DNA of 64,000 nt, taken from positions 1 through 64,000 of the forward strand of contig NZ_JASDCF010000014.1 of NCBI RefSeq assembly GCF_030408035.1, written 5' to 3'. The notes beneath the pieces were generated by a model. The model saw nothing but the letters and a program-made list of their open reading frames with translations. It was not told where the DNA came from and did not search any database. Shown piece by piece: positions 55,372 to 64,000 of this stretch (the stretch's first letter is position 1; each line of letters opens with the position of its first letter). The position numbers were made by a program, and so were the translations under genes. This stretch comes from Psychrobacter sp. APC 3426 (lineage in GTDB: Bacteria; Pseudomonadota; Gammaproteobacteria; Pseudomonadales; Moraxellaceae).

Positions 55372-56952
55372 ATGTCCACACCTGCCGATACCAAATTCAT
55401 GCCTGCTAAACCTTTAAACATCTTACACACCTCAGATTGGCATTTGGGGCGCAGGCTGTACGGCCGTATGCGTTATGAAGAATTTGAGGCCTTTCTTGAC
55501 TGGTTATACGACACCATTAGCGCGCAAAAAGTCGATGTCCTTATCGTCGCCGGTGATATTTTTGACACCATGACGCCGAGTAACAGAGCACAAGCGCTAT
55601 ATTATGAGTTTTTAGGGCGCGTATCTAGATCTTGCTGCCAGCATATCGTCATCGTCGCGGGCAATCATGACTCCCCTACTTTTTTGGATGCACCGAGTAA
55701 CGTGCTTAAGTTTTTAAATGTGCATGTCATTGGCACCGCTTGTGAAGACTTAAACGATGAGGTCTTGGTGTTAGACGATGCTGACGGCACACCACATTGC
55801 ATCATCGCCGCAGTCCCTTATCTGCGTGATAGAGATGTACGCAGTAGCAGCGCTGGCGAGTCCGCAGATAGTAAAGATGCCAACGTTATCAAAGGCATTC
55901 GCGCTCATTATGATGAAGTGGCTAGCATTGCCAAAGCGAAGCAAACTGAGTTAGCCGAAGCAAACCAGCGTCACATTCCTATCATCGCCACAGGGCATCT
56001 ATTCGCAGCAGGTGGTACGACTACTGAAGATGATGGTGTGCGTGAACTTTATGTCGGCTCCCTCGGCAAGATCTCCGCTGATATGTTTGATGAAGGGTTT
56101 GACTATGTCGCACTTGGGCATTTGCATGTCCCGCAGCGTGTCGGTGGTCGTGAGAGCATTCGCTATTCAGGCTCGCCTATCGCCATGGGCTTTGGTGAGG
56201 CTAAGCAACAAAAGCAAGTATTGCTAGTACAGTTTGGCGCAGTAGAAAATTATTTTAGCGATCAAAAATTAACCTCAAATAGTTTCGCTGAAAGTATTAC
56301 TTTTCAACTTGCCAATACAGTGACCAAGATTGAAAAGTCGGTAGAAAAAGCCGCTAAAAAAGTAGCAAGTCGGTCAACTGGTTTTATAGATGACTTGTTT
56401 GACTTTGATGACTCAGTAGAATCAGTAGAGGGCAAAGAGAGTGATGTAAAGGAAGAAAGCACGGTTGAAGAAGGTTTAACTCAAACAGGTGCTAAGTTAG
56501 CATATCAACTGCTGCATGATGATGAGTCACGTCAGATGCAAGTGGTTTCCCTACCCATTCCAACATTCCAAAAATTGGCGCAAATCTCAGGTGATCTGGA
56601 GTCTATTAATAAGACTATCGATAAAACCATTCAAGCTCTTGATGCAACAGAATCTGTTTGGCTTGAAATTATTTATACGGGTGATGACGTGGTCAGTGAG
56701 TTGCGTGAGCATATTCAGGCGATGGTAGATGGTTTGCCGTGTGAAGTATTAAAAATTAAAAACACGCGCACCTATAATAAAGTTTTGAACCAACAGCAAA
56801 TCTCTGAGACCCTACAAGATTTAAATGAGGAAGAAGTATTTGAGCGCTGCTTAATTGCTCACAATATTCCTGATGAGCAAAAATCATCCTTACGTGACGC
56901 CTATGATCAAATTGTTTATAACCTGCGTCATGAAGATACTCAGGCCGAATAA
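55372..56952 (+). CDS. sbcD: Exonuclease SbcCD subunit D
   Basis: A 526-residue Mre11-like nuclease. Metal-site motifs are TSDWHLGRR, VAGDIFD, GNHDSP, ATGHLF and ALGHLHVPQ. The C-terminal helical part includes QALDATESVWLEI. E. coli SbcD has about 400 residues; here an acidic low-complexity insert (FDFDDSVESVEGKES, about 340-370) lengthens it. An alternative start at the tenth codon (MPAKPLN) is possible. Operon with sbcC 75 bases downstream. The complex opens hairpins and processes double-strand ends. Confidence 0.93.
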   Translation: MSTPADTKFMPAKPLNILHTSDWHLGRRLYGRMRYEEFEAFLDWLYDTISAQKVDVLIVAGDIFDTMTPSNRAQALYYEFLGRVSRSCCQHIVIVAGNHDSPTFLDAPSNVLKFLNVHVIGTACEDLNDEVLVLDDADGTPHCIIAAVPYLRDRDVRSSSAGESADSKDANVIKGIRAHYDEVASIAKAKQTELAEANQRHIPIIATGHLFAAGGTTTEDDGVRELYVGSLGKISADMFDEGFDYVALGHLHVPQRVGGRESIRYSGSPIAMGFGEAKQQKQVLLVQFGAVENYFSDQKLTSNSFAESITFQLANTVTKIEKSVEKAAKKVASRSTGFIDDLFDFDDSVESVEGKESDVKEESTVEEGLTQTGAKLAYQLLHDDESRQMQVVSLPIPTFQKLAQISGDLESINKTIDKTIQALDATESVWLEIIYTGDDVVSELREHIQAMVDGLPCEVLKIKNTRTYNKVLNQQQISETLQDLNEEEVFERCLIAHNIPDEQKSSLRDAYDQIVYNLRHEDTQAE

Positions 56953-57027
56953 TAGCAGCGCATTTAGATGCTAACTTCTTACCACTATTATCTTCATAAC
57001 TGTTCTATATAAAAATAAGACCTACCC

Positions 57028-60000
57028 ATGCGACTGATTGAACTACGACTTAAAAACTTAAACTCCCTAAAAGGCGAATGGCACATTGATTTTAGTGATC
57101 CGGCTTTTTTAAATGAAGGCATTTTTGCCATTACTGGGCAGACGGGCGCGGGCAAGACCACCATCTTGGATGCGATTTGCTTAGCACTATATAGTCAAAC
57201 GCCAAGATTGGGTGATATTACCGGCTCAACGAACGAAATCATGACCCAAGGTACGGGGGAATGCTCGGCAGAAGTCATCATCGAGATAGATTCCAAACGC
57301 TATCAATGCTACTGGTACCAGCATCGCGCCCACAAAAAAGCCAAGGGCAACTTATTACCGATTAAGCATGAGATTAGTGAGGTCAAAACTGGCAAGATTT
57401 TAGAAGAGAAGAAATCTAAGACATCCGCCTATATTCAAGACCTAATTGGCATGGATTTTAATCAATTTACCCGCTCTATCATGCTAGCACAGGGCAGTTT
57501 TGCCGCGTTTTTAAAGTCTGATATTGGCGATAGAGCAGCGATTTTAGAGAAAATAACGGGCACTGCTATCTATGCCAAAATATCGTTAAACGTCCATGAA
57601 AAGAAACGCTTTGAGGAAGAAGTGCTGGGTAAGCTACAAGCGGGCGTTGATAGCTTATCATTATTAAGTCTTGAAGATGAAAAGCTACTGGCAGCAGAGT
57701 TCGAGACTCTTAATCAACAGCAAAGCACACAACGGCAAACATTCAAAACACTGAGTGAGCAACTGCAATGGCTGGATAGTGTTGAACAGCTACAGCGAAA
57801 TCTATCGACCTATCAGACCGATTTTGCAGCAGCTCAGCAGGCTCAGCAAGCCTTTACTCCAGAAGCGCAGCGCTTAGATGTTGCTAATAAAGCCCTAGAG
57901 ATTGACAGCCAATTTCGAGAGCTGAGCTATAGCCGAGAGTTGGTCAAGCGGTTGGACACTGAACAACAAGATTTGCTCAGTAAGATTCCATCTCAGCAAG
58001 AAGCGCTTGCACAAGCCACGACCCATTTAAACAGTATTAATATCATTGAACAACAAGCTACAGACAGTCTGCAAGCCACTCTGCCCATCATTGCAAAGAC
58101 ACGCGAGTTGGATGCTGAGATAAAACAGCACTCCCATTCTTTGGCAGACGATAAGCAACGTAAAGACGTATTAGTCAATAATACGCAACGATTACGCCAA
58201 GAAATAGCCAGCCATGGACAAACAGAGCAAGAGACTAAGGCTCAACTTAGTAGTATAGAAAAGTATTTTAGCGATTACCAAGAGCTAAACGACCTCGATA
58301 CAGATATGGCGACCTTTGATAGCAGCTGTACCCGATTAAAGGCGCTGCTAGAAGATAATGTTAACTTAACGACGAATAAGCTTGCGCATGATAATCAAGC
58401 CAGTCAGCTACAAGGTCATTTCGATAAGCTATCTAAGCAACAAGAAGCAGATGAATTGTTAATTAAGCAAAAACGCGAGCAATTGGTCAGCGTACAACAG
58501 CAGCAAGACGCACTCATCGAAAAACAATCTCTCGCTAGTATGCGCGGCGAGCAAGAGCAAATCGATCAGATCAACACTCATATTGCGCAAGCAAGCTTTA
58601 AGTTACAGCAGCTGTCTGAACTTGCTCGCCAAATCAAAAAAATCAACCTCTCGCTACCGACGCTAAACGAGGAATTAACGACCTTAGTAGGAATGATTGC
58701 TGGTCATCAATCAAATATTCAAAACGCCAAACTTAAACGCCAAGAAAAGCAAGAGCATCTGAGTTTACTACAAAAGGTCGCTAAGCTTGAAGACTACATA
58801 GCAGAACTAGAAGATGGATTGCCCTGCCCACTTTGCGGTGCGCATGAGCATCCTTATAGCAAACATCATCCATTATTAGATAGTAATAATATCGATGATA
58901 ATGTCGAGCAAAAACAGTCGTCCACAATAAAACAGACTAAGACGCAACAAACTCAGCAGAAAATAGCTGAACTAGAAACCGCTATTGATAACCTTGAGCA
59001 GGCTTTATCAACATATAATATTGAATATGCCACAAAGAAGGAGACGCTTAACAACCAAGAGCAACAACTAACGCCCTTACAGCAGAAATCCGAAATATTA
59101 CATGGTGATATCCAGTCTTACCTATCGTCACTATTTGAGTCTAAAAATAATTACTCTGAAACAATCGCAGCAATTATCAATACTCTTACTCAGATAAACG
59201 ATGATATTAATACGATCATCACGAATATAGATCATAGCTTATCCTTATTAGACACCGCCAAACATGATCTGACTGAACATAAACAGTCTCTTAAAATTAT
59301 AGTGGTCGAATATGACAGCCTAACTGAAAGTGCGGCAAAGCTCAGTACTGCCATCGAAACCGATGAAAAACAGCAACAGGCAGTTAGTCGCGATATTAAT
59401 AATCTAACAACTGACATCAAGCTTAACTCACAAAAAATTGATGGAATAAAAGATAAGATCACCGCTAATTTCTCAGAGCTAGCGCCCCTGATGACTACCG
59501 TTTCATCTCTAACGCATAAATACCCAACAGATAAATATAAAGAGCACTTAACTACAGCGCTCAATGCGGCAGGCTTATCTGACGCACTTATGCAGCTGCG
59601 TCATAGTTTTGATGAGCAAACGGTAATAGGCAGCGTAGATTATGACCGTCATATTGAAAAACTACGTCAACAGCGCAGCGCTTTAAACCAGTTAAAGCGA
59701 CAATTTAATGAGCAGAAAGACCGTCAGCAGCAGCTAACCAATACCTTAAGCAGTTTGACTGCACAGATTGAAACCAAGCAAGCACAGCTGAGCAATGATG
59801 ACACAGCGCTCAAAGAACTAGAGAGTCTAATTGCTCATAAGACCAAGGCTATCGAGAAATTAAAGCACGATAGAAAAGATATTTTTGCAGATAAAAATAC
59901 AGACAATGAAGAGACTCAATTACGCAGTGCGGTTGATGCAGCTAAAACCAAGCAAGTAGTCGCACAAAGGCAGTTAGATACCATACAGCAGGCTCTAGAG

Positions 60001-60978
60001 CAATTGACACTTAGAGAGAAACAGCTAGATACAGAGCTTCAGTCGGCGACTACCACATTGAACACGCAGCAAAGCGCCTTTTCTGATTTACTCGCAGAGT
60101 CACAGTTCGTCAATGAAGCTGCTTTTTTGAGTGCCCGCCTACCTAAAGAAGAGCGCGAAGCACTACATAAACGTAAATTAGAGGTTAATAATGCATTGCA
60201 TCAAGCTAAGTTGCAGTTGGACAGCACTCAGCAAGCGTTAGAACAAAAACTTGCCAACCCCATGACAGATGAAAGCCAAGAAACGCTTGCAAGCCAGCAT
60301 CAGCAAATACAAACGGATATCGACGAGTTAAGTCAAAAAATCGGTGCGATTGACCAAAAGCTCAAGGATAATGACGACCGTAAAGGTGAACAAGCAGCAC
60401 AGCTGATGGCTATCAATGAGCAAAAACAGAAACTACAAGTTTGGCAGCAGCTACATACGTTAATTGGTTCAGCTGATGGCAAGAAGTATCGTACCTTTGC
60501 TCAAGGCTTAACGTTTGAGGTCATGATCAGCCATGCCAATACGCAATTACAAAAAATGAGTGACCGCTATCTGCTCATTCATGATGACAGTAATCCACTT
60601 GAGCTCAATGTTATTGACAATTATCAAGGCGGTGATATTCGCAGTACCAAAAACCTCTCTGGCGGCGAAGGTTTTATTATCAGTTTGGCACTGGCACTTG
60701 GGCTATCGCAAATGGCCAGTCACAACATTCGCGTCGACTCGCTATTTTTGGATGAAGGCTTTGGCACACTTGATGAAGAGTCACTTGATATTGCGCTCGA
60801 CACCTTAACCAACTTGCAGCAAGAAGGTAAACTTATTGGTATTATCTCGCACGTACAGGCGTTAAAAGATCGTATCCTAACCCAAATCAAGGTTGAAAAA
60901 CTCTCGGGCGGCTTTAGCCAAATTAGTGGTCAAGGCTGTCGCCGAGTTACCAATGCTACCGACGAAAAAGCCTCGTAA
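57028..60978 (+). CDS. sbcC: Exonuclease SbcCD subunit C
   Basis: A 1316-residue SMC-like ATPase. Walker A is GQTGAGKTT near residue 36; long coiled coils rich in Gln, Leu and Glu fill the middle; the zinc hook CPLC (Cys600, Cys603) is at the apex; the C-terminal lobe has the signature LSGGEGFIISLALALGLSQ and Walker B DSLFLDEGFGTLDEE. E. coli SbcC has about 1048 residues, so the arms here are longer. Works with SbcD on DNA ends and palindromes. Confidence 0.95.
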   Translation: MRLIELRLKNLNSLKGEWHIDFSDPAFLNEGIFAITGQTGAGKTTILDAICLALYSQTPRLGDITGSTNEIMTQGTGECSAEVIIEIDSKRYQCYWYQHRAHKKAKGNLLPIKHEISEVKTGKILEEKKSKTSAYIQDLIGMDFNQFTRSIMLAQGSFAAFLKSDIGDRAAILEKITGTAIYAKISLNVHEKKRFEEEVLGKLQAGVDSLSLLSLEDEKLLAAEFETLNQQQSTQRQTFKTLSEQLQWLDSVEQLQRNLSTYQTDFAAAQQAQQAFTPEAQRLDVANKALEIDSQFRELSYSRELVKRLDTEQQDLLSKIPSQQEALAQATTHLNSINIIEQQATDSLQATLPIIAKTRELDAEIKQHSHSLADDKQRKDVLVNNTQRLRQEIASHGQTEQETKAQLSSIEKYFSDYQELNDLDTDMATFDSSCTRLKALLEDNVNLTTNKLAHDNQASQLQGHFDKLSKQQEADELLIKQKREQLVSVQQQQDALIEKQSLASMRGEQEQIDQINTHIAQASFKLQQLSELARQIKKINLSLPTLNEELTTLVGMIAGHQSNIQNAKLKRQEKQEHLSLLQKVAKLEDYIAELEDGLPCPLCGAHEHPYSKHHPLLDSNNIDDNVEQKQSSTIKQTKTQQTQQKIAELETAIDNLEQALSTYNIEYATKKETLNNQEQQLTPLQQKSEILHGDIQSYLSSLFESKNNYSETIAAIINTLTQINDDINTIITNIDHSLSLLDTAKHDLTEHKQSLKIIVVEYDSLTESAAKLSTAIETDEKQQQAVSRDINNLTTDIKLNSQKIDGIKDKITANFSELAPLMTTVSSLTHKYPTDKYKEHLTTALNAAGLSDALMQLRHSFDEQTVIGSVDYDRHIEKLRQQRSALNQLKRQFNEQKDRQQQLTNTLSSLTAQIETKQAQLSNDDTALKELESLIAHKTKAIEKLKHDRKDIFADKNTDNEETQLRSAVDAAKTKQVVAQRQLDTIQQALEQLTLREKQLDTELQSATTTLNTQQSAFSDLLAESQFVNEAAFLSARLPKEEREALHKRKLEVNNALHQAKLQLDSTQQALEQKLANPMTDESQETLASQHQQIQTDIDELSQKIGAIDQKLKDNDDRKGEQAAQLMAINEQKQKLQVWQQLHTLIGSADGKKYRTFAQGLTFEVMISHANTQLQKMSDRYLLIHDDSNPLELNVIDNYQGGDIRSTKNLSGGEGFIISLALALGLSQMASHNIRVDSLFLDEGFGTLDEESLDIALDTLTNLQQEGKLIGIISHVQALKDRILTQIKVEKLSGGFSQISGQGCRRVTNATDEKAS

Positions 60979-61032
60979 ATTAAGACAGTCGTTAATGCCG
61001 TTAATAAAAGGTATGATAATGAGGAAATAGCG

Positions 61033-62088
61033 ATGACTAACAAATTAGCGCTCTTAACATCGATATCTATTTTGTCTGTTGGTGCAGTTAGTGCTATCAA
61101 CCCTGCCCACGCTACCATCAATTGTGCCGGCTACCTCCCCAATAGCTATTTTGAGCGTATCGAAAACAATAAGTCTTTTGCTGGCAAGTTGGTCGAGCAA
61201 ACCGACGGGTCGCAGCAACTACATGACCTAAATGGTAATGTCATCATAGGCAATCTCACCGATGCTTATATATTGATGGACGCTTATATGCTTGCCAAAC
61301 AGCATGGGAAATATGGTGTCGTCAATGCCGCTGGCAAGATTATCGTGCCTTTTAAGTATGATGAGATTCAAACGGAGCCTGATATTGCGACCAGCTTTAT
61401 CGTCAGCATTCACACCTCAGACGATGCCAGCAATGCCACTAAACAAGGCATCATCAATCGTCAAGGTGACTGGATTTATCCATTAGCAGATGTGCATATC
61501 CAGCACGCGCAATACGACCCTGATTATGACCAAGATTTCTTTACAGTCACTGATGACGAAGGGCTAACAGGACTGCTCGATGACAGAGGTTACTGGGCAG
61601 TAATGCCGCAGTATGATGCAATCAATCCGCTGAACGCTTGTACTGGCGAGCCTTTATATTTACAGGTAAGCCTGCAAAAAAAGACCGCGCTTATTGACCA
61701 AAATAATGATGTCATCATTCCACTAGCAGCCAACCAACATATTGAGTTGTTTAACAGTTATGGCGATGTGCCGTTATTTCTGCGCAGTACTTTAGTCACT
61801 GGTAGCACAGCTACTGGCATGAGCGAAGATATTCAAGACGATATCGAGAGCGCCCAAATTATTGATGCCAATGGTAAGTTAATTCTCGCATCAGATACAG
61901 CTATTAGAAAACTGTTATATCACCAACTTTATACTTATAATCCGGCTGGCAAGATTGGTGTGATGAACGATAAAGGCAATGTCGTACTAAAGCCACGGTT
62001 TGATAGCTATCGTGATGATGCGGATAAAGTCTGGCTTGAAAAAAATGGCGAGATGATACGTTTAAGTACATTGCTTGAATTGGACTAA
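61033..62088 (+). CDS. Secreted WG-repeat protein
   Basis: A 351-residue protein with a signal peptide (LALLTSISILSVGAVSAI... cleaved near AHA). Several WG-type repeats of about 25-40 residues follow: KYGVVNAAGKIIVPFKYDEI, LTGLLDDRGYWAVMPQYDAI and KIGVMNDKGNVVLKPRFDSY. These usually form beta-repeat surfaces of unknown function. It starts 54 bases after sbcC and may be co-transcribed. A strong terminator follows. Confidence 0.88.
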   Translation: MTNKLALLTSISILSVGAVSAINPAHATINCAGYLPNSYFERIENNKSFAGKLVEQTDGSQQLHDLNGNVIIGNLTDAYILMDAYMLAKQHGKYGVVNAAGKIIVPFKYDEIQTEPDIATSFIVSIHTSDDASNATKQGIINRQGDWIYPLADVHIQHAQYDPDYDQDFFTVTDDEGLTGLLDDRGYWAVMPQYDAINPLNACTGEPLYLQVSLQKKTALIDQNNDVIIPLAANQHIELFNSYGDVPLFLRSTLVTGSTATGMSEDIQDDIESAQIIDANGKLILASDTAIRKLLYHQLYTYNPAGKIGVMNDKGNVVLKPRFDSYRDDADKVWLEKNGEMIRLSTLLELD

Positions 62089-62150
62089 GCGTTTACTTTA
62101 TCAGCTTTACTGTTTTTTGATTTTAATAAGTATATGCCCTACACAATAAA

Positions 62151-62190
62151 AAAACCCCACCGCTAATTAATAACGGTGGGGTTTTATTTT
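62151..62190. terminator. Bidirectional terminator between WG-repeat gene and gdh
   Basis: AAAACCCCACCG (62151-62162) pairs perfectly with CGGTGGGGTTTT (62174-62185). It separates two convergent genes. Confidence 0.9.
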
Positions 62191-62256
62191 AAAAACATCT
62201 GCTGATTCAAGCAATTTTATTAAGCAGCCTACACTTTATAGTCTGCATTTAGAGCC

Positions 62257-64000
62257 CTACTTAGTAGCCAAGCCGCTAAGCTCACTCATCAGCACTGACA
62301 ATGTTGATAAACCAACTTGCCCATCTTCATCTTCACTATAGAGCTCATCGAGCTTGTGCATCTCTGTCTCAACAGATGCTAGCTGATCGAGATGACGTGA
62401 ACGCCACTCGCTAAAGGCTTGCTTGGCATCTGGTTTCGATAATACTGCATCCATTAATAGACGCAAACTACGTGATAGCTCATTTACTAAGGCATGGCGC
62501 GCACGGCGATCCCAGTAGTCGTGCTGCGGTAAAGTGGCAATATTATCCATCATCCAATCTAACTGCAAGACGTGATACGCCTCGAAGTATAATGTTGCAA
62601 TTTCATCGACAGGACGTTCATATTGCTCAGCCAGTAACGCCGCATCGAGGGCATCAACGTGATAAGGCAGCATAGCAAACATCGTCGCATCACTCTCCGA
62701 CAGATCCTCTTGCATCAAGCTGCTGGCATCTTCTTGCAAGTACTCTGCAAATTGCTGCTCAATGAACCCGCCAGATTTGGTCAATTTCTCAACACTATCT
62801 CTAAAGCGGCTAATCATGTCAGCGACTTGCAAATCTTGCCCAAAGGCATTGATAAACCAGACAACACCTTGCTCAAGCGCATCGCGTAGACGTAGCTCAA
62901 GGTTTAACAATAGCGTGGCATCGACCTGATTATCCAGCGCTTCAAGCGTTTTCCATGCTTTTGACACATTGAAGACATCACGGCTAATCGCATAGCCACG
63001 AATGATGGTTGCCAGCGATTGGTCTGTTTCCTCATAGAGACGGAATAGAGCCTCAATACCTAGACGGTTGACCACACTATTGGTCAGATAAGTGCTGATA
63101 ATCTCGCGATGCAAGCGGTGTTCAGTCATCTCATCAAAGAAACGTGAGGCCAGCTCATCAGGGAAGTACTTACGTAACTCATTAACGAAGTACGGATCAT
63201 CTGGCAAATCGGACAACAACAAGTTGTCATATACCCACATTTTTCCATAAGCCATGACGACTGCTAGTTCCGGATTGGTCAGGCCAGTCGTTGCTTTTTG
63301 ACGTTTGGCAATTTCTTCATCTGATGGTAAATACTCAATCGCGCGGTCCAGACGCCCTTCACCTTCTAACATTTGAATGAAGCGCTGATGATCACTTAAG
63401 TTAGCTGCCGCACGAATGTGGCTGAGCTCAATCGCTTGTGGTTGTAAATAGTTTTGGCGCAATACCAGCTCTGCAACAGTATCAGTCATACTTTCAAGCA
63501 ATTCATTACGCTGCTTTAAGGTCATATCGCCTTGTTCAACGACTTTACCAAGTAAGATTTTGATATTAACTTCGTGATCTGAGCAGTTTACACCACCTGA
63601 ATTGTCAATAGCGTCAGTATAAATACGACCACCCGTTTGTGCGTATTCGATACGCCCTTGCTGAGTAAAGCCTAAGTTACCACCTTCACCGACGACTGCC
63701 GTACGCAGCTCGCCACCATTGACACGGACGGCGTCATTAGCGCGGTCACCGACATCGGCATGACTTTCGTTTTCGCTTTTCACGTAAGTACCGATACCAC
63801 CGTTCCAGATGAGATCAACAGGCGATTTTAGTAATGCACTAATCAACTCATTAGGCGCAAGGCTATCTTCACTGATATCGAACAGCTCTTTCATCTCAGC
63901 ACTGATAGTGATGCTCTTATCTTGACGTGAGAACACGCCGCCACCTTGACTGATGAGCGACTTTTCGTAGTCATCCCACGTAGAGCGTGGCATTTCAAAC
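62257..64000 (-). CDS. gdh: NAD-specific glutamate dehydrogenase, C-terminal part (partial)
   Basis: The reading frame stays open to the window edge, so only about 580 C-terminal residues of a protein that normally has about 1600 are present. MPRSTWDDYEKSLISQGGGVFSR is internal, not a start. The stretch DLIWNGGIGTYVKS, GEGGNLGFTQQGRIEYA and DAIDNSGGVNCSDHEVNIKI is the hallmark of the large bacterial NAD-GDH. It oxidises glutamate to 2-oxoglutarate and ammonia. C-terminal helical region complete to the stop. Confidence 0.95.
   Translation of the reverse strand, partial: FEMPRSTWDDYEKSLISQGGGVFSRQDKSITISAEMKELFDISEDSLAPNELISALLKSPVDLIWNGGIGTYVKSENESHADVGDRANDAVRVNGGELRTAVVGEGGNLGFTQQGRIEYAQTGGRIYTDAIDNSGGVNCSDHEVNIKILLGKVVEQGDMTLKQRNELLESMTDTVAELVLRQNYLQPQAIELSHIRAAANLSDHQRFIQMLEGEGRLDRAIEYLPSDEEIAKRQKATTGLTNPELAVVMAYGKMWVYDNLLLSDLPDDPYFVNELRKYFPDELASRFFDEMTEHRLHREIISTYLTNSVVNRLGIEALFRLYEETDQSLATIIRGYAISRDVFNVSKAWKTLEALDNQVDATLLLNLELRLRDALEQGVVWFINAFGQDLQVADMISRFRDSVEKLTKSGGFIEQQFAEYLQEDASSLMQEDLSESDATMFAMLPYHVDALDAALLAEQYERPVDEIATLYFEAYHVLQLDWMMDNIATLPQHDYWDRRARHALVNELSRSLRLLMDAVLSKPDAKQAFSEWRSRHLDQLASVETEMHKLDELYSEDEDGQVGLSTLSVLMSELSGLATK

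Noticed and set aside
62257..63993. Complete 578-residue protein at the right edge
   Set aside because: The frame stays open past the apparent Met to the window edge, and the sequence is the C-terminal part of the large NAD-GDH.

Overview
The window reads as chromosome of a gamma-proteobacterium of the Moraxellaceae, most likely Psychrobacter. This is an inference from gene content and moderate GC: a large NAD-type glutamate dehydrogenase, DUF1176 and DUF819 proteins, a two-subunit bacterioferritin, a Sat/sulfite reductase/DUF934/CysH block and an RGG-tailed DEAD-box helicase. No rRNA, tRNA or CRISPR array was seen.

Layout. (1) 1-3.9 kb is a scarred accessory region: a truncated TnpB, two tandem YezG-like immunity genes (the second cut off), a tyrosine recombinase whose 3' end is fused to the cut immunity gene, and about 1.4 kb of decayed sequence. 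(2) 3.9-16.3 kb holds a small lipoprotein and a two-gene minus-strand operon encoding giant proteins of 2711 and 1135 residues with no assigned function. The larger one contains an OmpA-C-like module, a long Gly-rich beta-type core and two tandem repeats. (3) 16.4-21.6 kb has an AraC-type regulator and hyuB-hyuA (hydantoinase/oxoprolinase). (4) 22-29.5 kb has mtfA, an unknown gene, a UvrA-like ATPase, a DUF819 membrane protein and the DEAD-box helicase with a long leader. (5) 29.97-31.28 kb is a tnpB-only IS200/IS605-type element. (6) 31.4-38.3 kb has DUF1176, YghU, a DHA2 efflux pump, two complementary bacterioferritin subunits, bfd and an ArsR-type regulator. A 132-bp MITE with an 8-bp target duplication sits in the bfd leader, between a Fur-box promoter and the start codon. 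(7) 38.4-54.6 kb is mainly sulfur assimilation: tandem sulfate-binding proteins and cysTWA for uptake, then sat, sulfite reductase, DUF934, cysH, and cysG for siroheme. It is interrupted by a lipoprotein, a Fic protein, a frameshifted SDR and an acyltransferase. (8) 54.7-64 kb has a small secreted protein, sbcD-sbcC, a WG-repeat protein and the 3' part of the glutamate dehydrogenase gene.

How the parts fit: sulfate enters through Sbp/CysTWA, is activated by Sat, reduced by CysH and then by the siroheme sulfite reductase, with CysG supplying siroheme. The bacterioferritin pair stores iron and Bfd helps release it under Fur control. The strongest candidates for new biology are the giant two-gene operon, the MITE in the bfd leader and the chimeric immunity/integrase junction.
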